Assembly (NCBI GenBank): GCA_011947345.1
Contig: JAAVTG010001003.1
Span: 806,001 to 870,000, forward strand
DNA length: 64,000 bases
Direction: 5' to 3'
DNA from: Phytophthora quininea
Taxonomy: Eukaryota > Oomycota > Peronosporomycetes > Peronosporales > Peronosporaceae
Within the stretch, counting starts at the first letter, position 1. Every line of letters starts with the position of its first letter. This document shows positions 44,166 to 54,916 of the stretch, one piece after another. Below the pieces are notes generated by a model. It had not been told where the DNA came from. It did not search any database and saw only the letters and a program-made list of their open reading frames with translations. The translations under genes were made by a program, and so were the position numbers.

Positions 44166-44423
44166 ATGCGCTTCTTTATCGCCTTTATTGCGGCTGTAGC
44201 CCTTCTAGCAAGCTCCAATGCCAACGCTGTGAACTTCGAAGACAAGATGGTCACCGCCGATACCCCAATCGAAAAGAATTCCGTTGGCCGACGACTCCTG
44301 AGAGTTGGCGACACCGAAGACGGCTCTGCGGCTGACGAAGAGCGAGCGGGAGGTGAACTCAACGCTCTGAAGACCGTAGCAGCCAAGACAAAGACTGCAG
44401 CCGACGTAACAGTGACGTACTAG
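44166..44423 (+). CDS. Short RxLR-dEER effector candidate
   Basis: 85 residues: signal peptide 1-21, RLLR at 43-46, DEER at 57-60. Spacing of the motifs is canonical for host-translocated oomycete effectors. Only about 25 residues follow the dEER motif and no WY fold can fit, so this is either a minimal effector or one truncated at its C-terminus by a stop. The frame is clean and the core promoter is in place, favouring a real gene. Host target unknown. Confidence 0.82.
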   Translation: MRFFIAFIAAVALLASSNANAVNFEDKMVTADTPIEKNSVGRRLLRVGDTEDGSAADEERAGGELNALKTVAAKTKTAADVTVTY

Positions 44424-44594
44424 CTGCAGCGTTCATGCCCCCTGAAGCATATGATAGCGAGTGTTTACGCGAAGTCGTAATTACTGGGCCACCTTCTAGG
44501 AAGGAAAATGGCATTGAGAATACACGTCGGACATCACGATTACCGTCTGCACGATGCCGCATTTGTTGGCGAAAGCCGACCTACCCACTCTAAC

Positions 44595-44616
44595 TCCCAT
44601 TCTGCTTTTTGCCTAA
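44595..44616 (+). promoter_or_regulatory. Oomycete core promoter of a broken PcF-like gene
   Basis: CCCATTCTGCTTTTTGCC, same type as in the other PcF-like genes, 38 bp upstream of the ATG at 44654. Confidence 0.6.
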
Positions 44617-44653
44617 TCCAGCGCACTAGCAACAACCCAGCTCTCCCAACGCC

Positions 44654-45300
44654 ATGAATCTCAAGACGTGCTTCGCCATCGTCGCCGGGTGCAAGAGTAT
44701 GATCGACCGATTTGCAAGTGTAGGAAAAAACTGAGTAGAACGGCTGAAATTCGAGTCGCTAGACAACATTTGCTCAACCGGTGATCAGACTACAGTAGTT
44801 TTGCTCGCTACGCTCCTCAATTGCGCGGCGTTTGCACCGCCAACTTCGCTTCGCTCGTGGCGGGCAAGGTATCCCGCGCGGATTAGATAGAACCTACTAC
44901 TTCAAACATAACTATTCCGCCGTACGCCCCGCCCCTGACAGACCTCCGCTGCGCTCCAGTTGTCAAGTCGGCTCTCTAATGGTTCGAGGTGCCGCTTTAG
45001 CAGTCATTTCGTCGTTGTGGAGTTGGGCGCCAAATATTCGTAGGTTGGTGTTGTTCATACTCGATATGTATCCTATTCACAATCCTATTACTCGAACTTC
45101 ATCCTTTTGCAAAGCTTACTCTGACTTCTGCTGATGTTACTCGAAATTAAGGCCGTCCCTCGCCGCCGCGCAACCGTACTGCACAGCTCCGGGCTGCGCC
45201 CCAATCCTCTCCGAGTCGAACAACCAGGTCAGCAAGTGCTGTGCTTCCTCTATCGTACGTCAGTGTGTCACTGCTTGCACTGCCACGCCAGTAGCGCAAC
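44654..45300 (+). pseudogene. PcF-like gene split by a 0.45-0.5 kb insertion and internally deleted
   Basis: The start codon and first dozen signal-peptide codons lie at 44654-44692. The rest of the signal peptide end and the first half of the mature part (first two cysteines and first CC pair) reappear at about 45150-45245. About 455 bp of unrelated DNA lies between. After the first CC pair the sequence jumps to text resembling the 3' flank found at 46595-46660, so the second CC pair and last cysteines are gone. It cannot make the mature peptide. Confidence 0.75.
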
Positions 45301-46187
45301 ATCGTTATCGAGTCAAGCAGTCCCATGAATCTCCTCAGAAGTACTTATCGAATCCTCTTCATTTTTTGGTACAGCTCTTTGCTGCAGAGATCCAGCCGTA
45401 GGGCATTTCTTGCGTACTCTTAGCTACGCTACTAGAACTAATCTACAATGCAGTGCCATGAACGACGGTGCTGCATCTGGAGATGCTCGTTCTCGCGTTC
45501 GTCACACAAGATCAGCCGCCCCTTGCTGGGACTGTGGATCGGAGGTAATCAAATCGAAATTCATCATGCATTTTTCTTCACAAAATGGGACGCATTTGGA
45601 ACTCTTGGTTGCAAGCGTATCATCGCCCAACGAGCACGACACTTCTTGCTGCTTTTCTTGTCGCTCATTATTTTGACGGGCAGCTTCTCCTGCCTGACCA
45701 CAATTGGTGCATGCATTCGCCAGTGTTTCATGCTGTACAAGAACAAATAAGCTGGAGAGTGGCCTATTCCGAAGGTAAAATGATCAAGGATTTTGGAAGA
45801 GTTCGGGAAGGACGTCGCGCTGGCGTGATCGCATGCTGTCGAATCCCCGCTTACGCATTCTGGAAGAAGCACAAGCAGCACATCCAACCTTTGGTCCGCA
45901 AGAAGCAACCCTAATAGCTTGCGCCGTCGCCAGCTTGACGACTTCACAAACGATTGCGCCAGACTTTGCTAAGCTTAAGGGCAAAGCATTCAGTATTGTA
46001 CATGCCACACATATGAGTGGGCGGCCGCAAAGGCAACAGCAGCAGCCTGCGACGTGGTCTCGTCCGTGTTGAAGCGATCCGCGCGATCTGCAATAATGTA
46101 TTTGACGTTCTCTCATATGCGTTGGGCATCGCGATTACTCTCACTACGATGCTACCTTCGTCGGCGAAAGCCAACCCACCCGCTCCA
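45301..46187. other. Intergenic, no gene recognised
   Basis: An open stretch at about 45585-45914 (+) without a domain might be an old element fragment, but I cannot support a gene. Confidence 0.35.
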
Positions 46188-46209
46188 GCTCATTCTGCGT
46201 TTTGCCAAG
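46188..46209 (+). promoter_or_regulatory. Oomycete core promoter
   Basis: GCTCATTCTGCGTTTTGCC, an Inr plus FPR, 45 bp before the PcF-like ATG. Confidence 0.65.
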
Positions 46210-46253
46210 TCAAGTGCATCAGATCCAACCCGACCAACCTTCTTCCGATCGCC

Positions 46254-46457
46254 ATGAACCTCAAGACCTGCCTTGTTGTCGTCGCCGCCGCCGTGCTCGC
46301 GACTGTCACCAGCGCAGAGCAGTGTGGATCTCGCGACCCTCTCTCAGATCTGAACGTCAGGATCAGCAAATACTGCGCTGACAAAAAGGCTAAGACGGGG
46401 TCGGACTTTAATGAGTGCTGCCGCTTCAGCTACAGCCATGGCAGTCCGTGCAAATAG
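46254..46457 (+). CDS. Divergent PcF-like secreted protein with five cysteines
   Basis: 67-residue precursor with an intact signal peptide (ending VTSA) and the family landmarks (the Val-Arg-Ile-Ser-Lys segment, the second CC pair, final Pro-Cys). Three of the eight cysteines are replaced: one lost in a short deletion at the mature N-terminus, one of the first CC pair changed to Tyr, and one near the C-terminus changed to Tyr. Five cysteines cannot all pair, so the fold must differ from its paralogs, or the gene is decaying without a stop codon. Confidence 0.75.
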   Translation: MNLKTCLVVVAAAVLATVTSAEQCGSRDPLSDLNVRISKYCADKKAKTGSDFNECCRFSYSHGSPCK

Positions 46458-46594
46458 CTGCACCTTCCAATGGAGGACTTTCACCGGCAGAGTGTGCCCC
46501 ATGTCGTGGCACATACACCCTTAATGTCGACGTAACGTTGAGATTTTTCTGCCTGGACTGCTTCGTTTGCCTATCTGCATTTCTCTCTTCTATC

Positions 46595-46660
46595 GTACGC
46601 CAGGGTGTCGCTGCTTGCACTGTTGAGGTCACGCCCGTCGCGCAAAAGCGTCGTCATTGT
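46595..46660 (+). repeat. Short relic of PcF-gene 3' flank
   Basis: TCTATCGTACGCCAGGGTGT and the following 40 bp match 45255-45310 with a few changes, showing that the two PcF-like loci arose by segmental duplication. Confidence 0.55.
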
Positions 46661-46879
46661 TGAGCCCAGCATTCCCCATCTTCCAATCTCGTCATTCCCA
46701 GATATTTTTGACACAGCTCCTGAGGACGACCTGCTCATGCATGTGGCTACAGTGTACACGCCACCGGCACCGTCCACGATGATGACGTTGCAGATGACCA
46801 TGGCGTTCTCGGCCACTTCGCCGGCGAGCTACACGACTTTGTTGCGTGCTACCATGATAATAACTGCAGCCATGGATGC

Positions 46880-47716
46880 CGGGAGGTGATATCGACAGCG
46901 GGGCTCCTGCTATTGACAGCGGGCCCATTGAAAAGATAAGGGATTTCGTGCATAAATAATTCAAAGAAAGACCACGCGATCAACGATTGTTTCATGTTTT
47001 TGTCATCAAGCGACGGGCTGCATTTGCGGTTTGTTGATATGTGCGGACCACAATTCGAACAGGAGCCGGCAGCGCGCTGTGTTATCTGCAGCACGAGCCC
47101 TCCCGCAGTCAAGCACGGTGTCGTCGTCCCGATTGATATGTACTGAAGACCGTGCCCACACCCGTCCAGATGATGCCAACAAATTTGCGAAGCAGTTTTG
47201 TGGCGTCTAACTTGTTCGCGAGCGCCCCTTCGACCTCATAGAGTTACAACGAGTCCATGGCCGACAGTTCGCTCTGCTTTGCCTGGTGCGATGAGGAGTA
47301 GTAGTCCAGGTAGCTAATTACGAGACCGGTGCTCCGAGAACAATGTGGGCAAGCCATGGCTCTGCGAGACGCCTCATTTTGCAGCTCCGCAGATTTCAAA
47401 GGTTCGTGGTGCATACAACAAGTATATCATTTCGAGTTATAACGTGCACAATGTAAAGCAACAGGTAGCACCGATTCATTATCCAGTGATATCGCAACCA
47501 TTGTGTTGCCATTTAAAGCTGCGCACCAACGATACCGATTGTGTAAATCACTGTGAGTCGCATTAACCAGCACCGGTCGAGTTATTGTGCATCGCCGTGA
47601 TTCACATTAACTCGCACTGTAGCTACAACTTTTGGAAGTGAAGGCTGTTCCGTGTCACGGGGAAAGTACAGGCCCGCTGTCAATAGCAGGAGCCCCGCTG
47701 TCGATATCACCTCCCG
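46880..47716. mobile_element. 837-bp MITE-like element with perfect 46-bp terminal inverted repeats
   Basis: The left end 46880-46925 begins CGGGAGGTGATATCGACAGC and is the exact reverse complement of 47671-47716. Each terminus contains two related submotifs (TATCGACAGCGGG and TATTGACAGCGGG). No convincing transposase or target duplication is visible. Identical ends imply recent mobility or gene conversion. It sits between two PcF-like genes. Confidence 0.82.
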
Positions 47717-47884
47717 TAAGGACCTTACATGCATCCAACGGAGATGACGTACGATGCCTACGATGGGCCGCCTCATAAGGACAAATCGATTGTGCAATAT
47801 CAGCCAAACAGAAGGAAGATCTGCAAGAGTTCGTCACCACAACGTCGCCTCGAGTTGTCAACGATAGCGAACGCGGTCCGAGTC

Positions 47885-47906
47885 ACTCCATTCTGCTTTT
47901 TACCAA
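47885..47906 (+). promoter_or_regulatory. Oomycete core promoter
   Basis: CTCCATTCTGCTTTTTACC, an Inr plus FPR-like tract, 46 bp before the next PcF-like start. Confidence 0.62.
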
Positions 47907-47951
47907 GTCAAGCGCACCAGCAACCAACCTTCATCCAGCCCTTCGGACGCC

Positions 47952-48158
47952 ATGAACCTCAAGACCTTCCTCGCCGTCGTTACTTCTGCAGTCGTCGCCA
48001 CTGTCGCTAGCGCCCAGCCATACTGCCAAGCCTCGGGCTGCGCCTACATCTACTCGGACACAAACGTCCGGATCAGCAAGTGTTGTGCAGCGAGAGGAGG
48101 CAACTTCGGTGAATGCTGCTACGACAGCTGCAACTTTGCCAACGGCCCGTGCAAGTAG
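47952..48158 (+). CDS. PcF-like small secreted cysteine-rich protein, intact
   Basis: 68-residue precursor: signal peptide (MNLKTFLAVVTSA..., cleaved after VASA), mature peptide with eight cysteines in the family spacing and the Ser-Asp-Thr-Asn motif. Closest to the minus-strand copy at 55639. No frame damage, and the core promoter is present. Expected to be secreted into the plant apoplast. Confidence 0.87.
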   Translation: MNLKTFLAVVTSAVVATVASAQPYCQASGCAYIYSDTNVRISKCCAARGGNFGECCYDSCNFANGPCK

Positions 48159-49023
48159 CTCGCGCGCTTCCACTGGTACTGTACACCAGGAGATTCGTTC
48201 AATGCACTAGTGTGCGTGGCGTTAATGTCGAGTCAAACAGCAACTTTTTCGGCAGTAATAATCGAGCGGACTAATTCAAAGTACCACGTGGTTAAACCTG
48301 ATTAACTAAGCAGCATAATTGCCTTTGCGGAATGAGGATGGCCGATTCCGCTGGTAAAATGGCGAAGGGATCGAAAGAGGGATAATGGTCTCGATGACGT
48401 TCCAGGTCGTACCGATCTGTAGGCGGATCAAAATGATTTTATCTTGTGCGTGTGCAGATGAAGTGCTGCCAAACCGCTGCTTGCGCCTTTAAGAAGAAGC
48501 ACAAGAGCAAGAATGCATAGAATGCGTTGTGTGTGACGATGCGAAGGACAACCCAAGGCACGTCAATGTGACTTCCGTGTTGAAGCTGTTGAACCGTGAA
48601 CTTGAACACTTGGCCAGGGGAGCTGGCTGTGCTCCCAGGAAGGTGCGCCTTACGTGTATATGGTAAAACCAAAGTGAGAAGAGCTTCGTGGCGCCAAGTC
48701 CGTGGCGCTCAAGGAAGCTCTTCGATGATCACCATCAAACTACCTTAGTCCAACATGTACGCAACTCTGTCTTCTCAGATAGCTTTGTCTGGCACTGCCG
48801 CAAGCGTTCGCCAGCAGTGTCGAACTGCCAATTCAACAGAAGCAACTCGTATAATCTGCAAGAGTTCTCTGAGAGTTCCGTACACGCCGCCGCATTGCGA
48901 TTTATATTGTCACCGATGATACCTCCTTGTGGGCGAAACCAATGGATACACCGCCCGCTTTGAGGTTACGACAAGTACCGCTTGGGTGATGCCGGCGAAA
49001 ACCTATTCACCACGTTTCCCGAA
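48159..49023. other. Intergenic, no gene recognised
   Basis: 3' flank of the PcF-like gene. A stretch near 48255-48275 (AATCGAGCGGACTAAT) recurs at about 50146-50165 (ATTGAGCGGACTAATC), another trace of segmental duplication. Confidence 0.4.
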
Positions 49024-49125
49024 CCTCATTCTGCTTTTTGCCAAGTCCAGCGCAACACCAGCCTGATTCACCTTTTCCCAGCTCGACAGCCTGTCTCGCT
49101 GTCGTCGTCGTTGCCAACGAACAAC
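49024..49125 (+). pseudogene. Relic of a further PcF-like gene (promoter and signal-peptide fragment)
   Basis: CCTCATTCTGCTTTTTGCC at 49024 is a well-preserved family promoter. Near 49090-49118 CTGTCTCGCTGTCGTCGTCG resembles signal-peptide codons of the family, but the start codon and all of the mature cysteine region are missing. Confidence 0.55.
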
Positions 49126-50219
49126 GTTTGGCAACCCCTGCCGCAGGGCTTCGTATCATCTCATGATGCTTGATACCCCGTCAGATAAGGTAGCACAATG
49201 TGTGTATCAACTGGAAGTTGACGCAAGTGCCAGCCAGCTCTTTGGAATCAAGCAGTGTGAAGGTTTTTGCTGGATAGGATCGCTGGCGGTGCGATCAACG
49301 CGGCTGCATCAGTATCAATGATGCTATTGTGCTTCAAGATGATACTCTCCAAATTCCGGTACAGCATCAAGTCGTTTTGCAAGTTTCTTGGCGACTAAAT
49401 TCACGATGCAACGTGAAGTAACCCCCAACCAAGCACGCCATCAACTAGTCCTCGTGCACGATATGAGCGAGAAAGCTGTGGGCGACGTTGATACGTCAAG
49501 CTCCGCCAGCGGAGATGGTCTTGTAGACATACCAAGTCGAACGACGGAATATACAGCCGACTTCCGACGTCTCGAAATGATTCCGCGATCATGGAAAGAG
49601 ACTTCCCTCGGTTGCTGTCCTTGGAAGTGTGTAACTCTGCAAACCGATGTCTACTGCAACACAAGAGCCATTCTTCAGTCTAAGCGGATACATTATCAAC
49701 GATTTTCGCACATGCCTTGACGACAAACGTGCAGAAGTGCTTTGTCGTATGAAATCAAACGGGCAAGAGTACAAAAGACAACTGCAAAATCAGCAAGATA
49801 GCTAGGTATTAACTGTATCAAGAGTATCATGGTGATACTAATACATGCGATTGAATTTTCAAACATCATGTTCACTCTCGTGATGCGATTGTGGCCTTTG
49901 TATCAGTATTAGAGATACAGCTTGTATCTCCGCTGATGCGAAGCCCTGCCCCTGCGCCTAGCTCTTTGAGATCCGTGGGGCGGTATACGCCAATTAATGT
50001 CGCCTTAACATCGAGCTTGCTTCTTCTGCATTGACGTTGTCTGTTGCTTGTGGTGTAATACTGGTTGGTCTATTTCCTGTAGTACTGTGCTTAAAAGCGC
50101 CTGCCTTCTTCTTTCCTCTCGCCCGCCCCAACGGCAACTTCTTCAAGAGTAATCATTGAGCGGACTAATCAGTATTTTCATTGGCCAAAAACAATTTCTA
50201 AACCATTTCTAAAGGCGGC
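49126..50219. other. Intergenic, no gene recognised
   Basis: Open frames (for example 49388-49720) carry no recognisable domain. Contains the second copy of the GAGCGGACTAAT flank motif near 50150. Confidence 0.4.
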
Positions 50220-53035
50220 ATGTCGATCGATGGCCCTGACGGGAACGACTCTGTGAGCTTCACTGGCCGGTGCCGCGTCTCCCCTCGTGCTTGCGCTCTC
50301 GCCCTCGTGGGTCCAGTCAATACGTGGTCTGCAGTATCAGCAATGGTCGCGTGGCTGTCTGTCGCGTTGCGTTGACGACGGCAGAGGCTCCACAAGACTA
50401 TCGACTAACAGACGTGGACGCTTCAGTGACGTTGCCTCGCAATTCACGCGCTTTTCGGGACGTAGAATCTTCCGTCCTTGTCCATGATGCAAGCACAACA
50501 ACGAGCGATTGTGGGCTGCAGTGGATCTCTCGCGGAGTTATACGCGTCGCTGCAGCAGTGACGCTGGAGCTGATCCCGTCGCCAGGACACCACAAACTAC
50601 TGAGGGATTCGGACACTCGCTCTCTGATGCAGCAAACACTACAGAGGAACTTGGTGCTGTGCGGGGAGCCAGAGTCGAGTTACCCACGGCGAAAGGGCTT
50701 GCAGCGAGGACGACAGGGCTGGAAGGTAAAGAACAGAACCTCGCGCTGACGTTTCGAGTCGTGTCGACGTATCCAGCTGCAGACTTTGTGCGAGTGACCC
50801 CTTCCACTCGCGTAACAATGACAGAGCCGAATGAAACTAGCGAAGGGGAGAAGAAATGAGTGCCGAGTCAAGTGTGGTAGTCAAGAAAGAGTCGTCGAGT
50901 AAGGGGTCAAGATGGGAGGCATGGAAGCAGAGCGGACTGCACTGCGTGAATTGATTTTACTGCCAGTGGCGCATCCAAGGCTGCGAACAGAGCTGGGTGT
51001 GGAGTTTCCTAAGGGTGTACTACTCTGTGGGCCGCCAGGCGTTGGAAAGACGCTGCTAGTGCGCTCCGTTGTGCACGAGTGCAGACAGGAGACGGATGGA
51101 TATGGAGCAGCGCTGGATCTGAATTTGCAGGTCATTAACGGGTCAGAGATCATGACAAGCGGGCGTGGAGATGCAGAGCGTGCACTGCGCGATACATTCG
51201 CAACTGCTGTGGCGCATTCTCGCAGTGAGCGCCACAACGCCAGCGTCATCTTCATTGACGAGCTGGATGCGCTCTGCCCAAAGCGTGAGACTGGAGGAGG
51301 GGCTTCCTCCGCACATAGCCGCATTGTGGCTCAGCTACTAACGTTGTTGGACGGCGTTGAAGGAAGCTTGTCACGTGAAAAGGTGGTGGTTGCTGCCACG
51401 AATCTGCCGAACTCGATCGACCCAGCGCTACGCCGCCCCGGACGCTTTGACCGTGAAATTTTTATCGCGCCGCCAGGAGCAGCACTACGGAAGCAGATTT
51501 TTAAAGTGCACTTGAACCGAACTCCGTACGCGCTGGGCGGGGAATCGCCAGATAACTGTGCGAAGCAACGTGATGCGTTCCTTGAAATACTAGCATCTAA
51601 GGCGGTTGGGTATGTTGGAGCTGATATTGCTGCCTTGTGTCGGGAGGCTACAATGGTGGCATCTACGCGGCAGCTTGTATCACTTTCCCAGGACCGCGAA
51701 CTTGAAGAGTGGTGGTCGGATTGGAAGCGCCGCATTGAGCCCTCAGTGCTGCAGTTAAGGTTTCATCGACGCTAGGAGCGGTGGTCGCTGGTCGAGCTTG
51801 GCTTGTAAACCCAACGGCTATCATACCTTTGTGGTTCCTAGCCAAGCAAACACAGCAGTCTGAGAGTGGAAATGCCACTCAGATGCATACGGACACCGAA
51901 TATTTTAGGTTTTTGTTGGGCAACCAAGTCAAGCCCACCTTGATGACCGACGTCACGACGGCGGAGAAACAATTCGAGGTGACGATGGACGACTTCGACC
52001 AAGCCATGCAGACTGTTGTGCCGTCAGCTCTTCGCAGCGCCAGCGGCTTTACGTGGGTCATTCTGTTGTCTGTTTCTTTGTTGTAGCAGTAGACTGACGG
52101 ATTGTTCGCTTTGAAAACATTTGCAGGAAAGACTTCGACCGACAGGGCTGGGGCAGTATTGGCGGTCAGAGCGAGACAAAGTTGGCGCTACAGCAGGCTT
52201 TGGAATGGCCGGTCAAGTTCCCAAAGACCTTTGCGCGACTTGGGGTCGAACCGCCCCGAGGCGTGTTGCTTTACGGCCCGCCAGGCTGCAGCAAAAGTTC
52301 CATCGTGCGTGCAGCTGCTCACTCTAGCGGAGCCACGTTCCTGTCGCTATCTGCTGCCCAGGTCTTTTCGCCCTTCTTCGGCGATGCCGAGGCTGCAGTG
52401 CGACAGGTTTTCCGAGACGCAAGAGCTGCCCTCCCTGCCATCATTTTCTTTGACGAAATTGATGTGATGGTGGCCAAGCGCGAGTTCGACGGCTCTGGCG
52501 GAGGAGAGGGCGGGACTTCCACTGCAATGCGCGTGCTGTCTACGATGCTGAACGAAATGGACGGAGTCGAGTCCGCTGAAGGGCTCCTGGTCATCGGCGC
52601 CACCAACCGACCAGCTTGTATCGACGCAGCTCTGATGAGACCTGGTCGATTCGACCGAATCCTGTTTGTGGACCTCCCGGCTGAAGTCGATCGCACCGAC
52701 ATTTTGCGAATTCACTCGCGCCCTATGCAGCTGCACGAAGACGTCGATATCCCAGCTCTGGCAGCTCGCACACCGTATTTTAGTGGCGCTGAACTTGAGG
52801 TATGGCGCATGCACTTCCCTTCGCGTCTTGCATGTTCTAACCGCTGTTTGTGTGTTAATGGCCCTAGAATCTTTGTCGTGAAGCTGCGTTGCTTGCCCTC
52901 CGTGAATCCCTTGACGCTGAACAAGTCTGTATGCGTCATTTCGAAGAAGCTCTAGGCGGTATCACGCCCGTGTCATCAAAAGAGTCCATGCACGATTACA
53001 TCGAATTTGCTGAAGCTATGGGTCATCTGCGCTAG
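50220..53035 (+). CDS. AFG2: Tandem AAA ATPase of the AFG2/SPATA5 type
   Basis: Two-domain AAA+ unfoldase expected to strip shuttling factors from pre-60S ribosomal particles. After an N-domain (50220-50880) comes D1 with GPPGVGKT, VIFIDELDAL and the arginine-finger region RRPGRFDREI, then D2 with GPPGCSKSS, the Cys-Ser Walker A typical of AFG2/SPATA5, IIFFDEIDVM and MRPGRFDRI. Introns 52053-52126 and 52800-52867 are in phase. The last exon NLCREAALLALRESL resembles the family C-terminus. Frame breaks near 50310, 50700-50870 and 51760 lie between conserved blocks, and the N-domain model is uncertain. It could also be the SPATA5L1 paralog. Confidence 0.82.
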
Positions 53036-53070
53036 AGCAAGCGACCGTAATAGAGCTTTTTAATTCCCAC

Positions 53071-53819
53071 CTAGAAGACGATCTCGCCTCCATCCGTAAA
53101 GCTGACCTTGTGTTGCAGGGGATGCCATCTCTCGCGACGCCTGCTTCCTCCATCTTGTCGACGACTTCGAACCCTTCCACGACTTCACCAAACACCACAT
53201 GCTTGCCGTTGAGATGCGGCGCCGCGTTCAGCATGAAGCAGAACTGGCTGCCATTGGTATTAGGCCCGGCGTTGGCCATCTGCAGGATGTACCGCTTCGA
53301 GTGCGTCAGTCTCAGTCCATTGGGCTCGTCGTCGAATCTGCCTCCGTAAATGCTGCGTCCGCCTGTTCCTGTGCCCGTAGTGAAGTCCCCGCACTGTACG
53401 ATAAACCCCTTGAGGATCCGGTGGCATTTGCTGTCTTTAAAGGAATAGTCTGGACCCTTTTCGCCGGTCGTAAGCGCGCGGAAGTTCTCCACTGTCTTGG
53501 GCACAATGTCGGCGTAGAGCTCGGCGGTGACGCGCCCCACGTAGACGTCGTCGATGGCCACATCCAGCCACACGTATTTGCGGCCAGGCTTGGGCTCCCA
53601 GAGTCTCGTGGGCAGCTCAGTGGCCTTAGTCTCTTCCTGGTCCTGGATTTGATACGCTCTTCTTGCAACTCTTGTGGCTGCTTGTCCTGCTCCTGCGCCA
53701 AGTGCTGGCCGGAGAAGTCGAAAAGACGTTGACCACCACAAAGTAGGACACGAACACCAGCGCCATGAGCAGCAGGATCACCTTGCGCGCGTCCAGCGCG
53801 GCCGTCCGAGGGGAGCCAT
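53071..53819 (-). CDS. Type II membrane-anchored cyclophilin (peptidyl-prolyl isomerase)
   Basis: Cis-trans prolyl isomerase. ATG 53819, a short basic start, then one hydrophobic anchor (VILLLMALVFVSYFVVVNVF), a Gln/Glu-rich stem and a full cyclophilin domain: NFRALTTGEKG, FHRIxxGF-equivalent CHRILKGFIVQCGDF, the GTGTGGRSIYGG loop, LQMANAGPNTNGSQFC, HVVFGEVVEGFEVV. Catalytic Arg is in HRILKGF. Frame breaks near 53810, about 53690 and 53108 are each repaired by one base; the last restores HKVSFTDGGEIVF before the stop at 53071. The anchor suggests the domain faces the ER/Golgi lumen. Confidence 0.8.
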
Positions 53820-54075
53820 GCTGACGTCAAAATGGGTAAAATGAAGAAATGGTACAACGTAGCCATTTTGAGGGTGAAGTAAACTTGTCTGTCAGCGGAA
53901 TGGAGGCTTTGGAATAAGACGACCAAGTCGATGTGCGGCACGTGATTGCCTTCAGTGGCTCAGTTTTGATCAGCTCGCGGTTGATGTGAAAGAGCCCGAT
54001 CGGTTCCTTTCACTCCCCAATTTCGCACCAGGGTGTGAAATCCACTGCTAGTCAGCTGCAGTATCAGCATTCGTC

Positions 54076-54452
54076 ATGGGCCTCAGCATCCCGGACTCTC
54101 CGAGCAGTCAGGACGCTGGGTCGCAGTGGACTGGACCGACGCTAGCACCGTCGAGGTCGGGGCTTCGCGAGGGGTTCCGGCAGTCAATCGCTGCTCGTCG
54201 ACGGAACGCCATTGTACCGGGCTCGCTATCGTTCGACGCGATGGGGTCGCCTCGCTCTCCGCACGTGTTCCTCACGCAGGAGCACCGGCGAGCACTTGCG
54301 CTGGGTGAACATCAGCAAGGACAGCTACCGATGACGTCTCAGACGCAGTCCATGCAGGACAACCAAGGTCAGTTTTTGAGAATCTCTCGCTAGAAGGTTC
54401 ACTCACTTGGTTTTGTCTTGTAGCTGCTTGGAGCGCGACCGATATCCCGTGA
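54076..54452 (+). CDS. Small protein of unknown function, two exons
   Basis: Exons 54076-54367 and 54424-54452; 106 residues. The intron is GTCAGT...TTGTAG and splits an Ala codon. The protein is Ser/Gln/Arg rich without a signal peptide or membrane segment; FLTQEHRRALALGEHQQ is the only helix-like part. It lies divergent from the cyclophilin gene with a 256 bp gap. I do not recognise a family. Supported by clean splicing and codon use, not by homology. Confidence 0.55.
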
Positions 54453-54662
54453 GATGCTGCACACATGAGCCCAATGGATTCACCGACTAAGATTTTGAGC
54501 TACTGTAGCTGTGCATCAATCGATTGAAATCCAAATTGTTGTGTTTAACGGGGACACTTAGACTAGTGGGGTCATATGCAGGATCATTCTTTTCAGGTTC
54601 CAAAGACTCGAGTGCAGACTGCTTTTGCAGGTCGGCACGTTTACGTGTAGCTGTACCGTTGA

Positions 54663-54857
54663 TTAGCACGGGCTGCCCGAGTTACAGCTGCTGCAGCACG
54701 CAGCAAAGTCACCACCTCTCGCGGCGCATCACCTGCTCGTCTCGATGTTCGACGCGGAGTTGACGTCGCCGCAACTTGGGTGGGTGCAGTGTTGCGCGTT
54801 GGCAGCGGTGGTGAACATAGCGGCAACGACGACGGCAATGCAGGTCTTGAGGATCAT
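54663..54857 (-). pseudogene. PcF-like gene with a premature stop
   Basis: ATG at 54857 followed by a good signal peptide (cleavage after AANA), the first two cysteines, then an in-frame TGA just before the first CC position, where only one Cys of the pair remains. The frame continues open past the stop through the second CC pair and the last two cysteines to a natural TAA at 54663-54665. The lesion is a nonsense change, not a homopolymer shift, so it is likely real. A core-promoter match lies upstream at 54897-54916. Confidence 0.8.
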
Positions 54858-54896
54858 GGCGTGAGGTTAACTTGATGAAGTCGGGGTGTTGGTTGG

Positions 54897-54916
54897 TCGG
54901 CAAGAAGCAGAATGAA
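54897..54916 (-). promoter_or_regulatory. Core promoter relic of the minus-strand PcF-like pseudogene
   Basis: Read on the minus strand: TTCATTCTGCTTCTTGCC, 40-60 bp before the ATG at 54857. Confidence 0.6.

Noticed and set aside
45585..45914. Possible gene ending in a basic tail between PcF-like loci
   Set aside because: No domain, no promoter match, no ATG in good context. It may be a fragment of an old element.
49388..49720. 110-codon open frame on +
   Set aside because: No signal peptide, RxLR motif, cysteine pattern or family resemblance, and no promoter motif upstream.
49815..49930. GTATC/GATAC-rich stretch that looked like an inverted repeat
   Set aside because: Short imperfect matches only; no consistent arms or borders.
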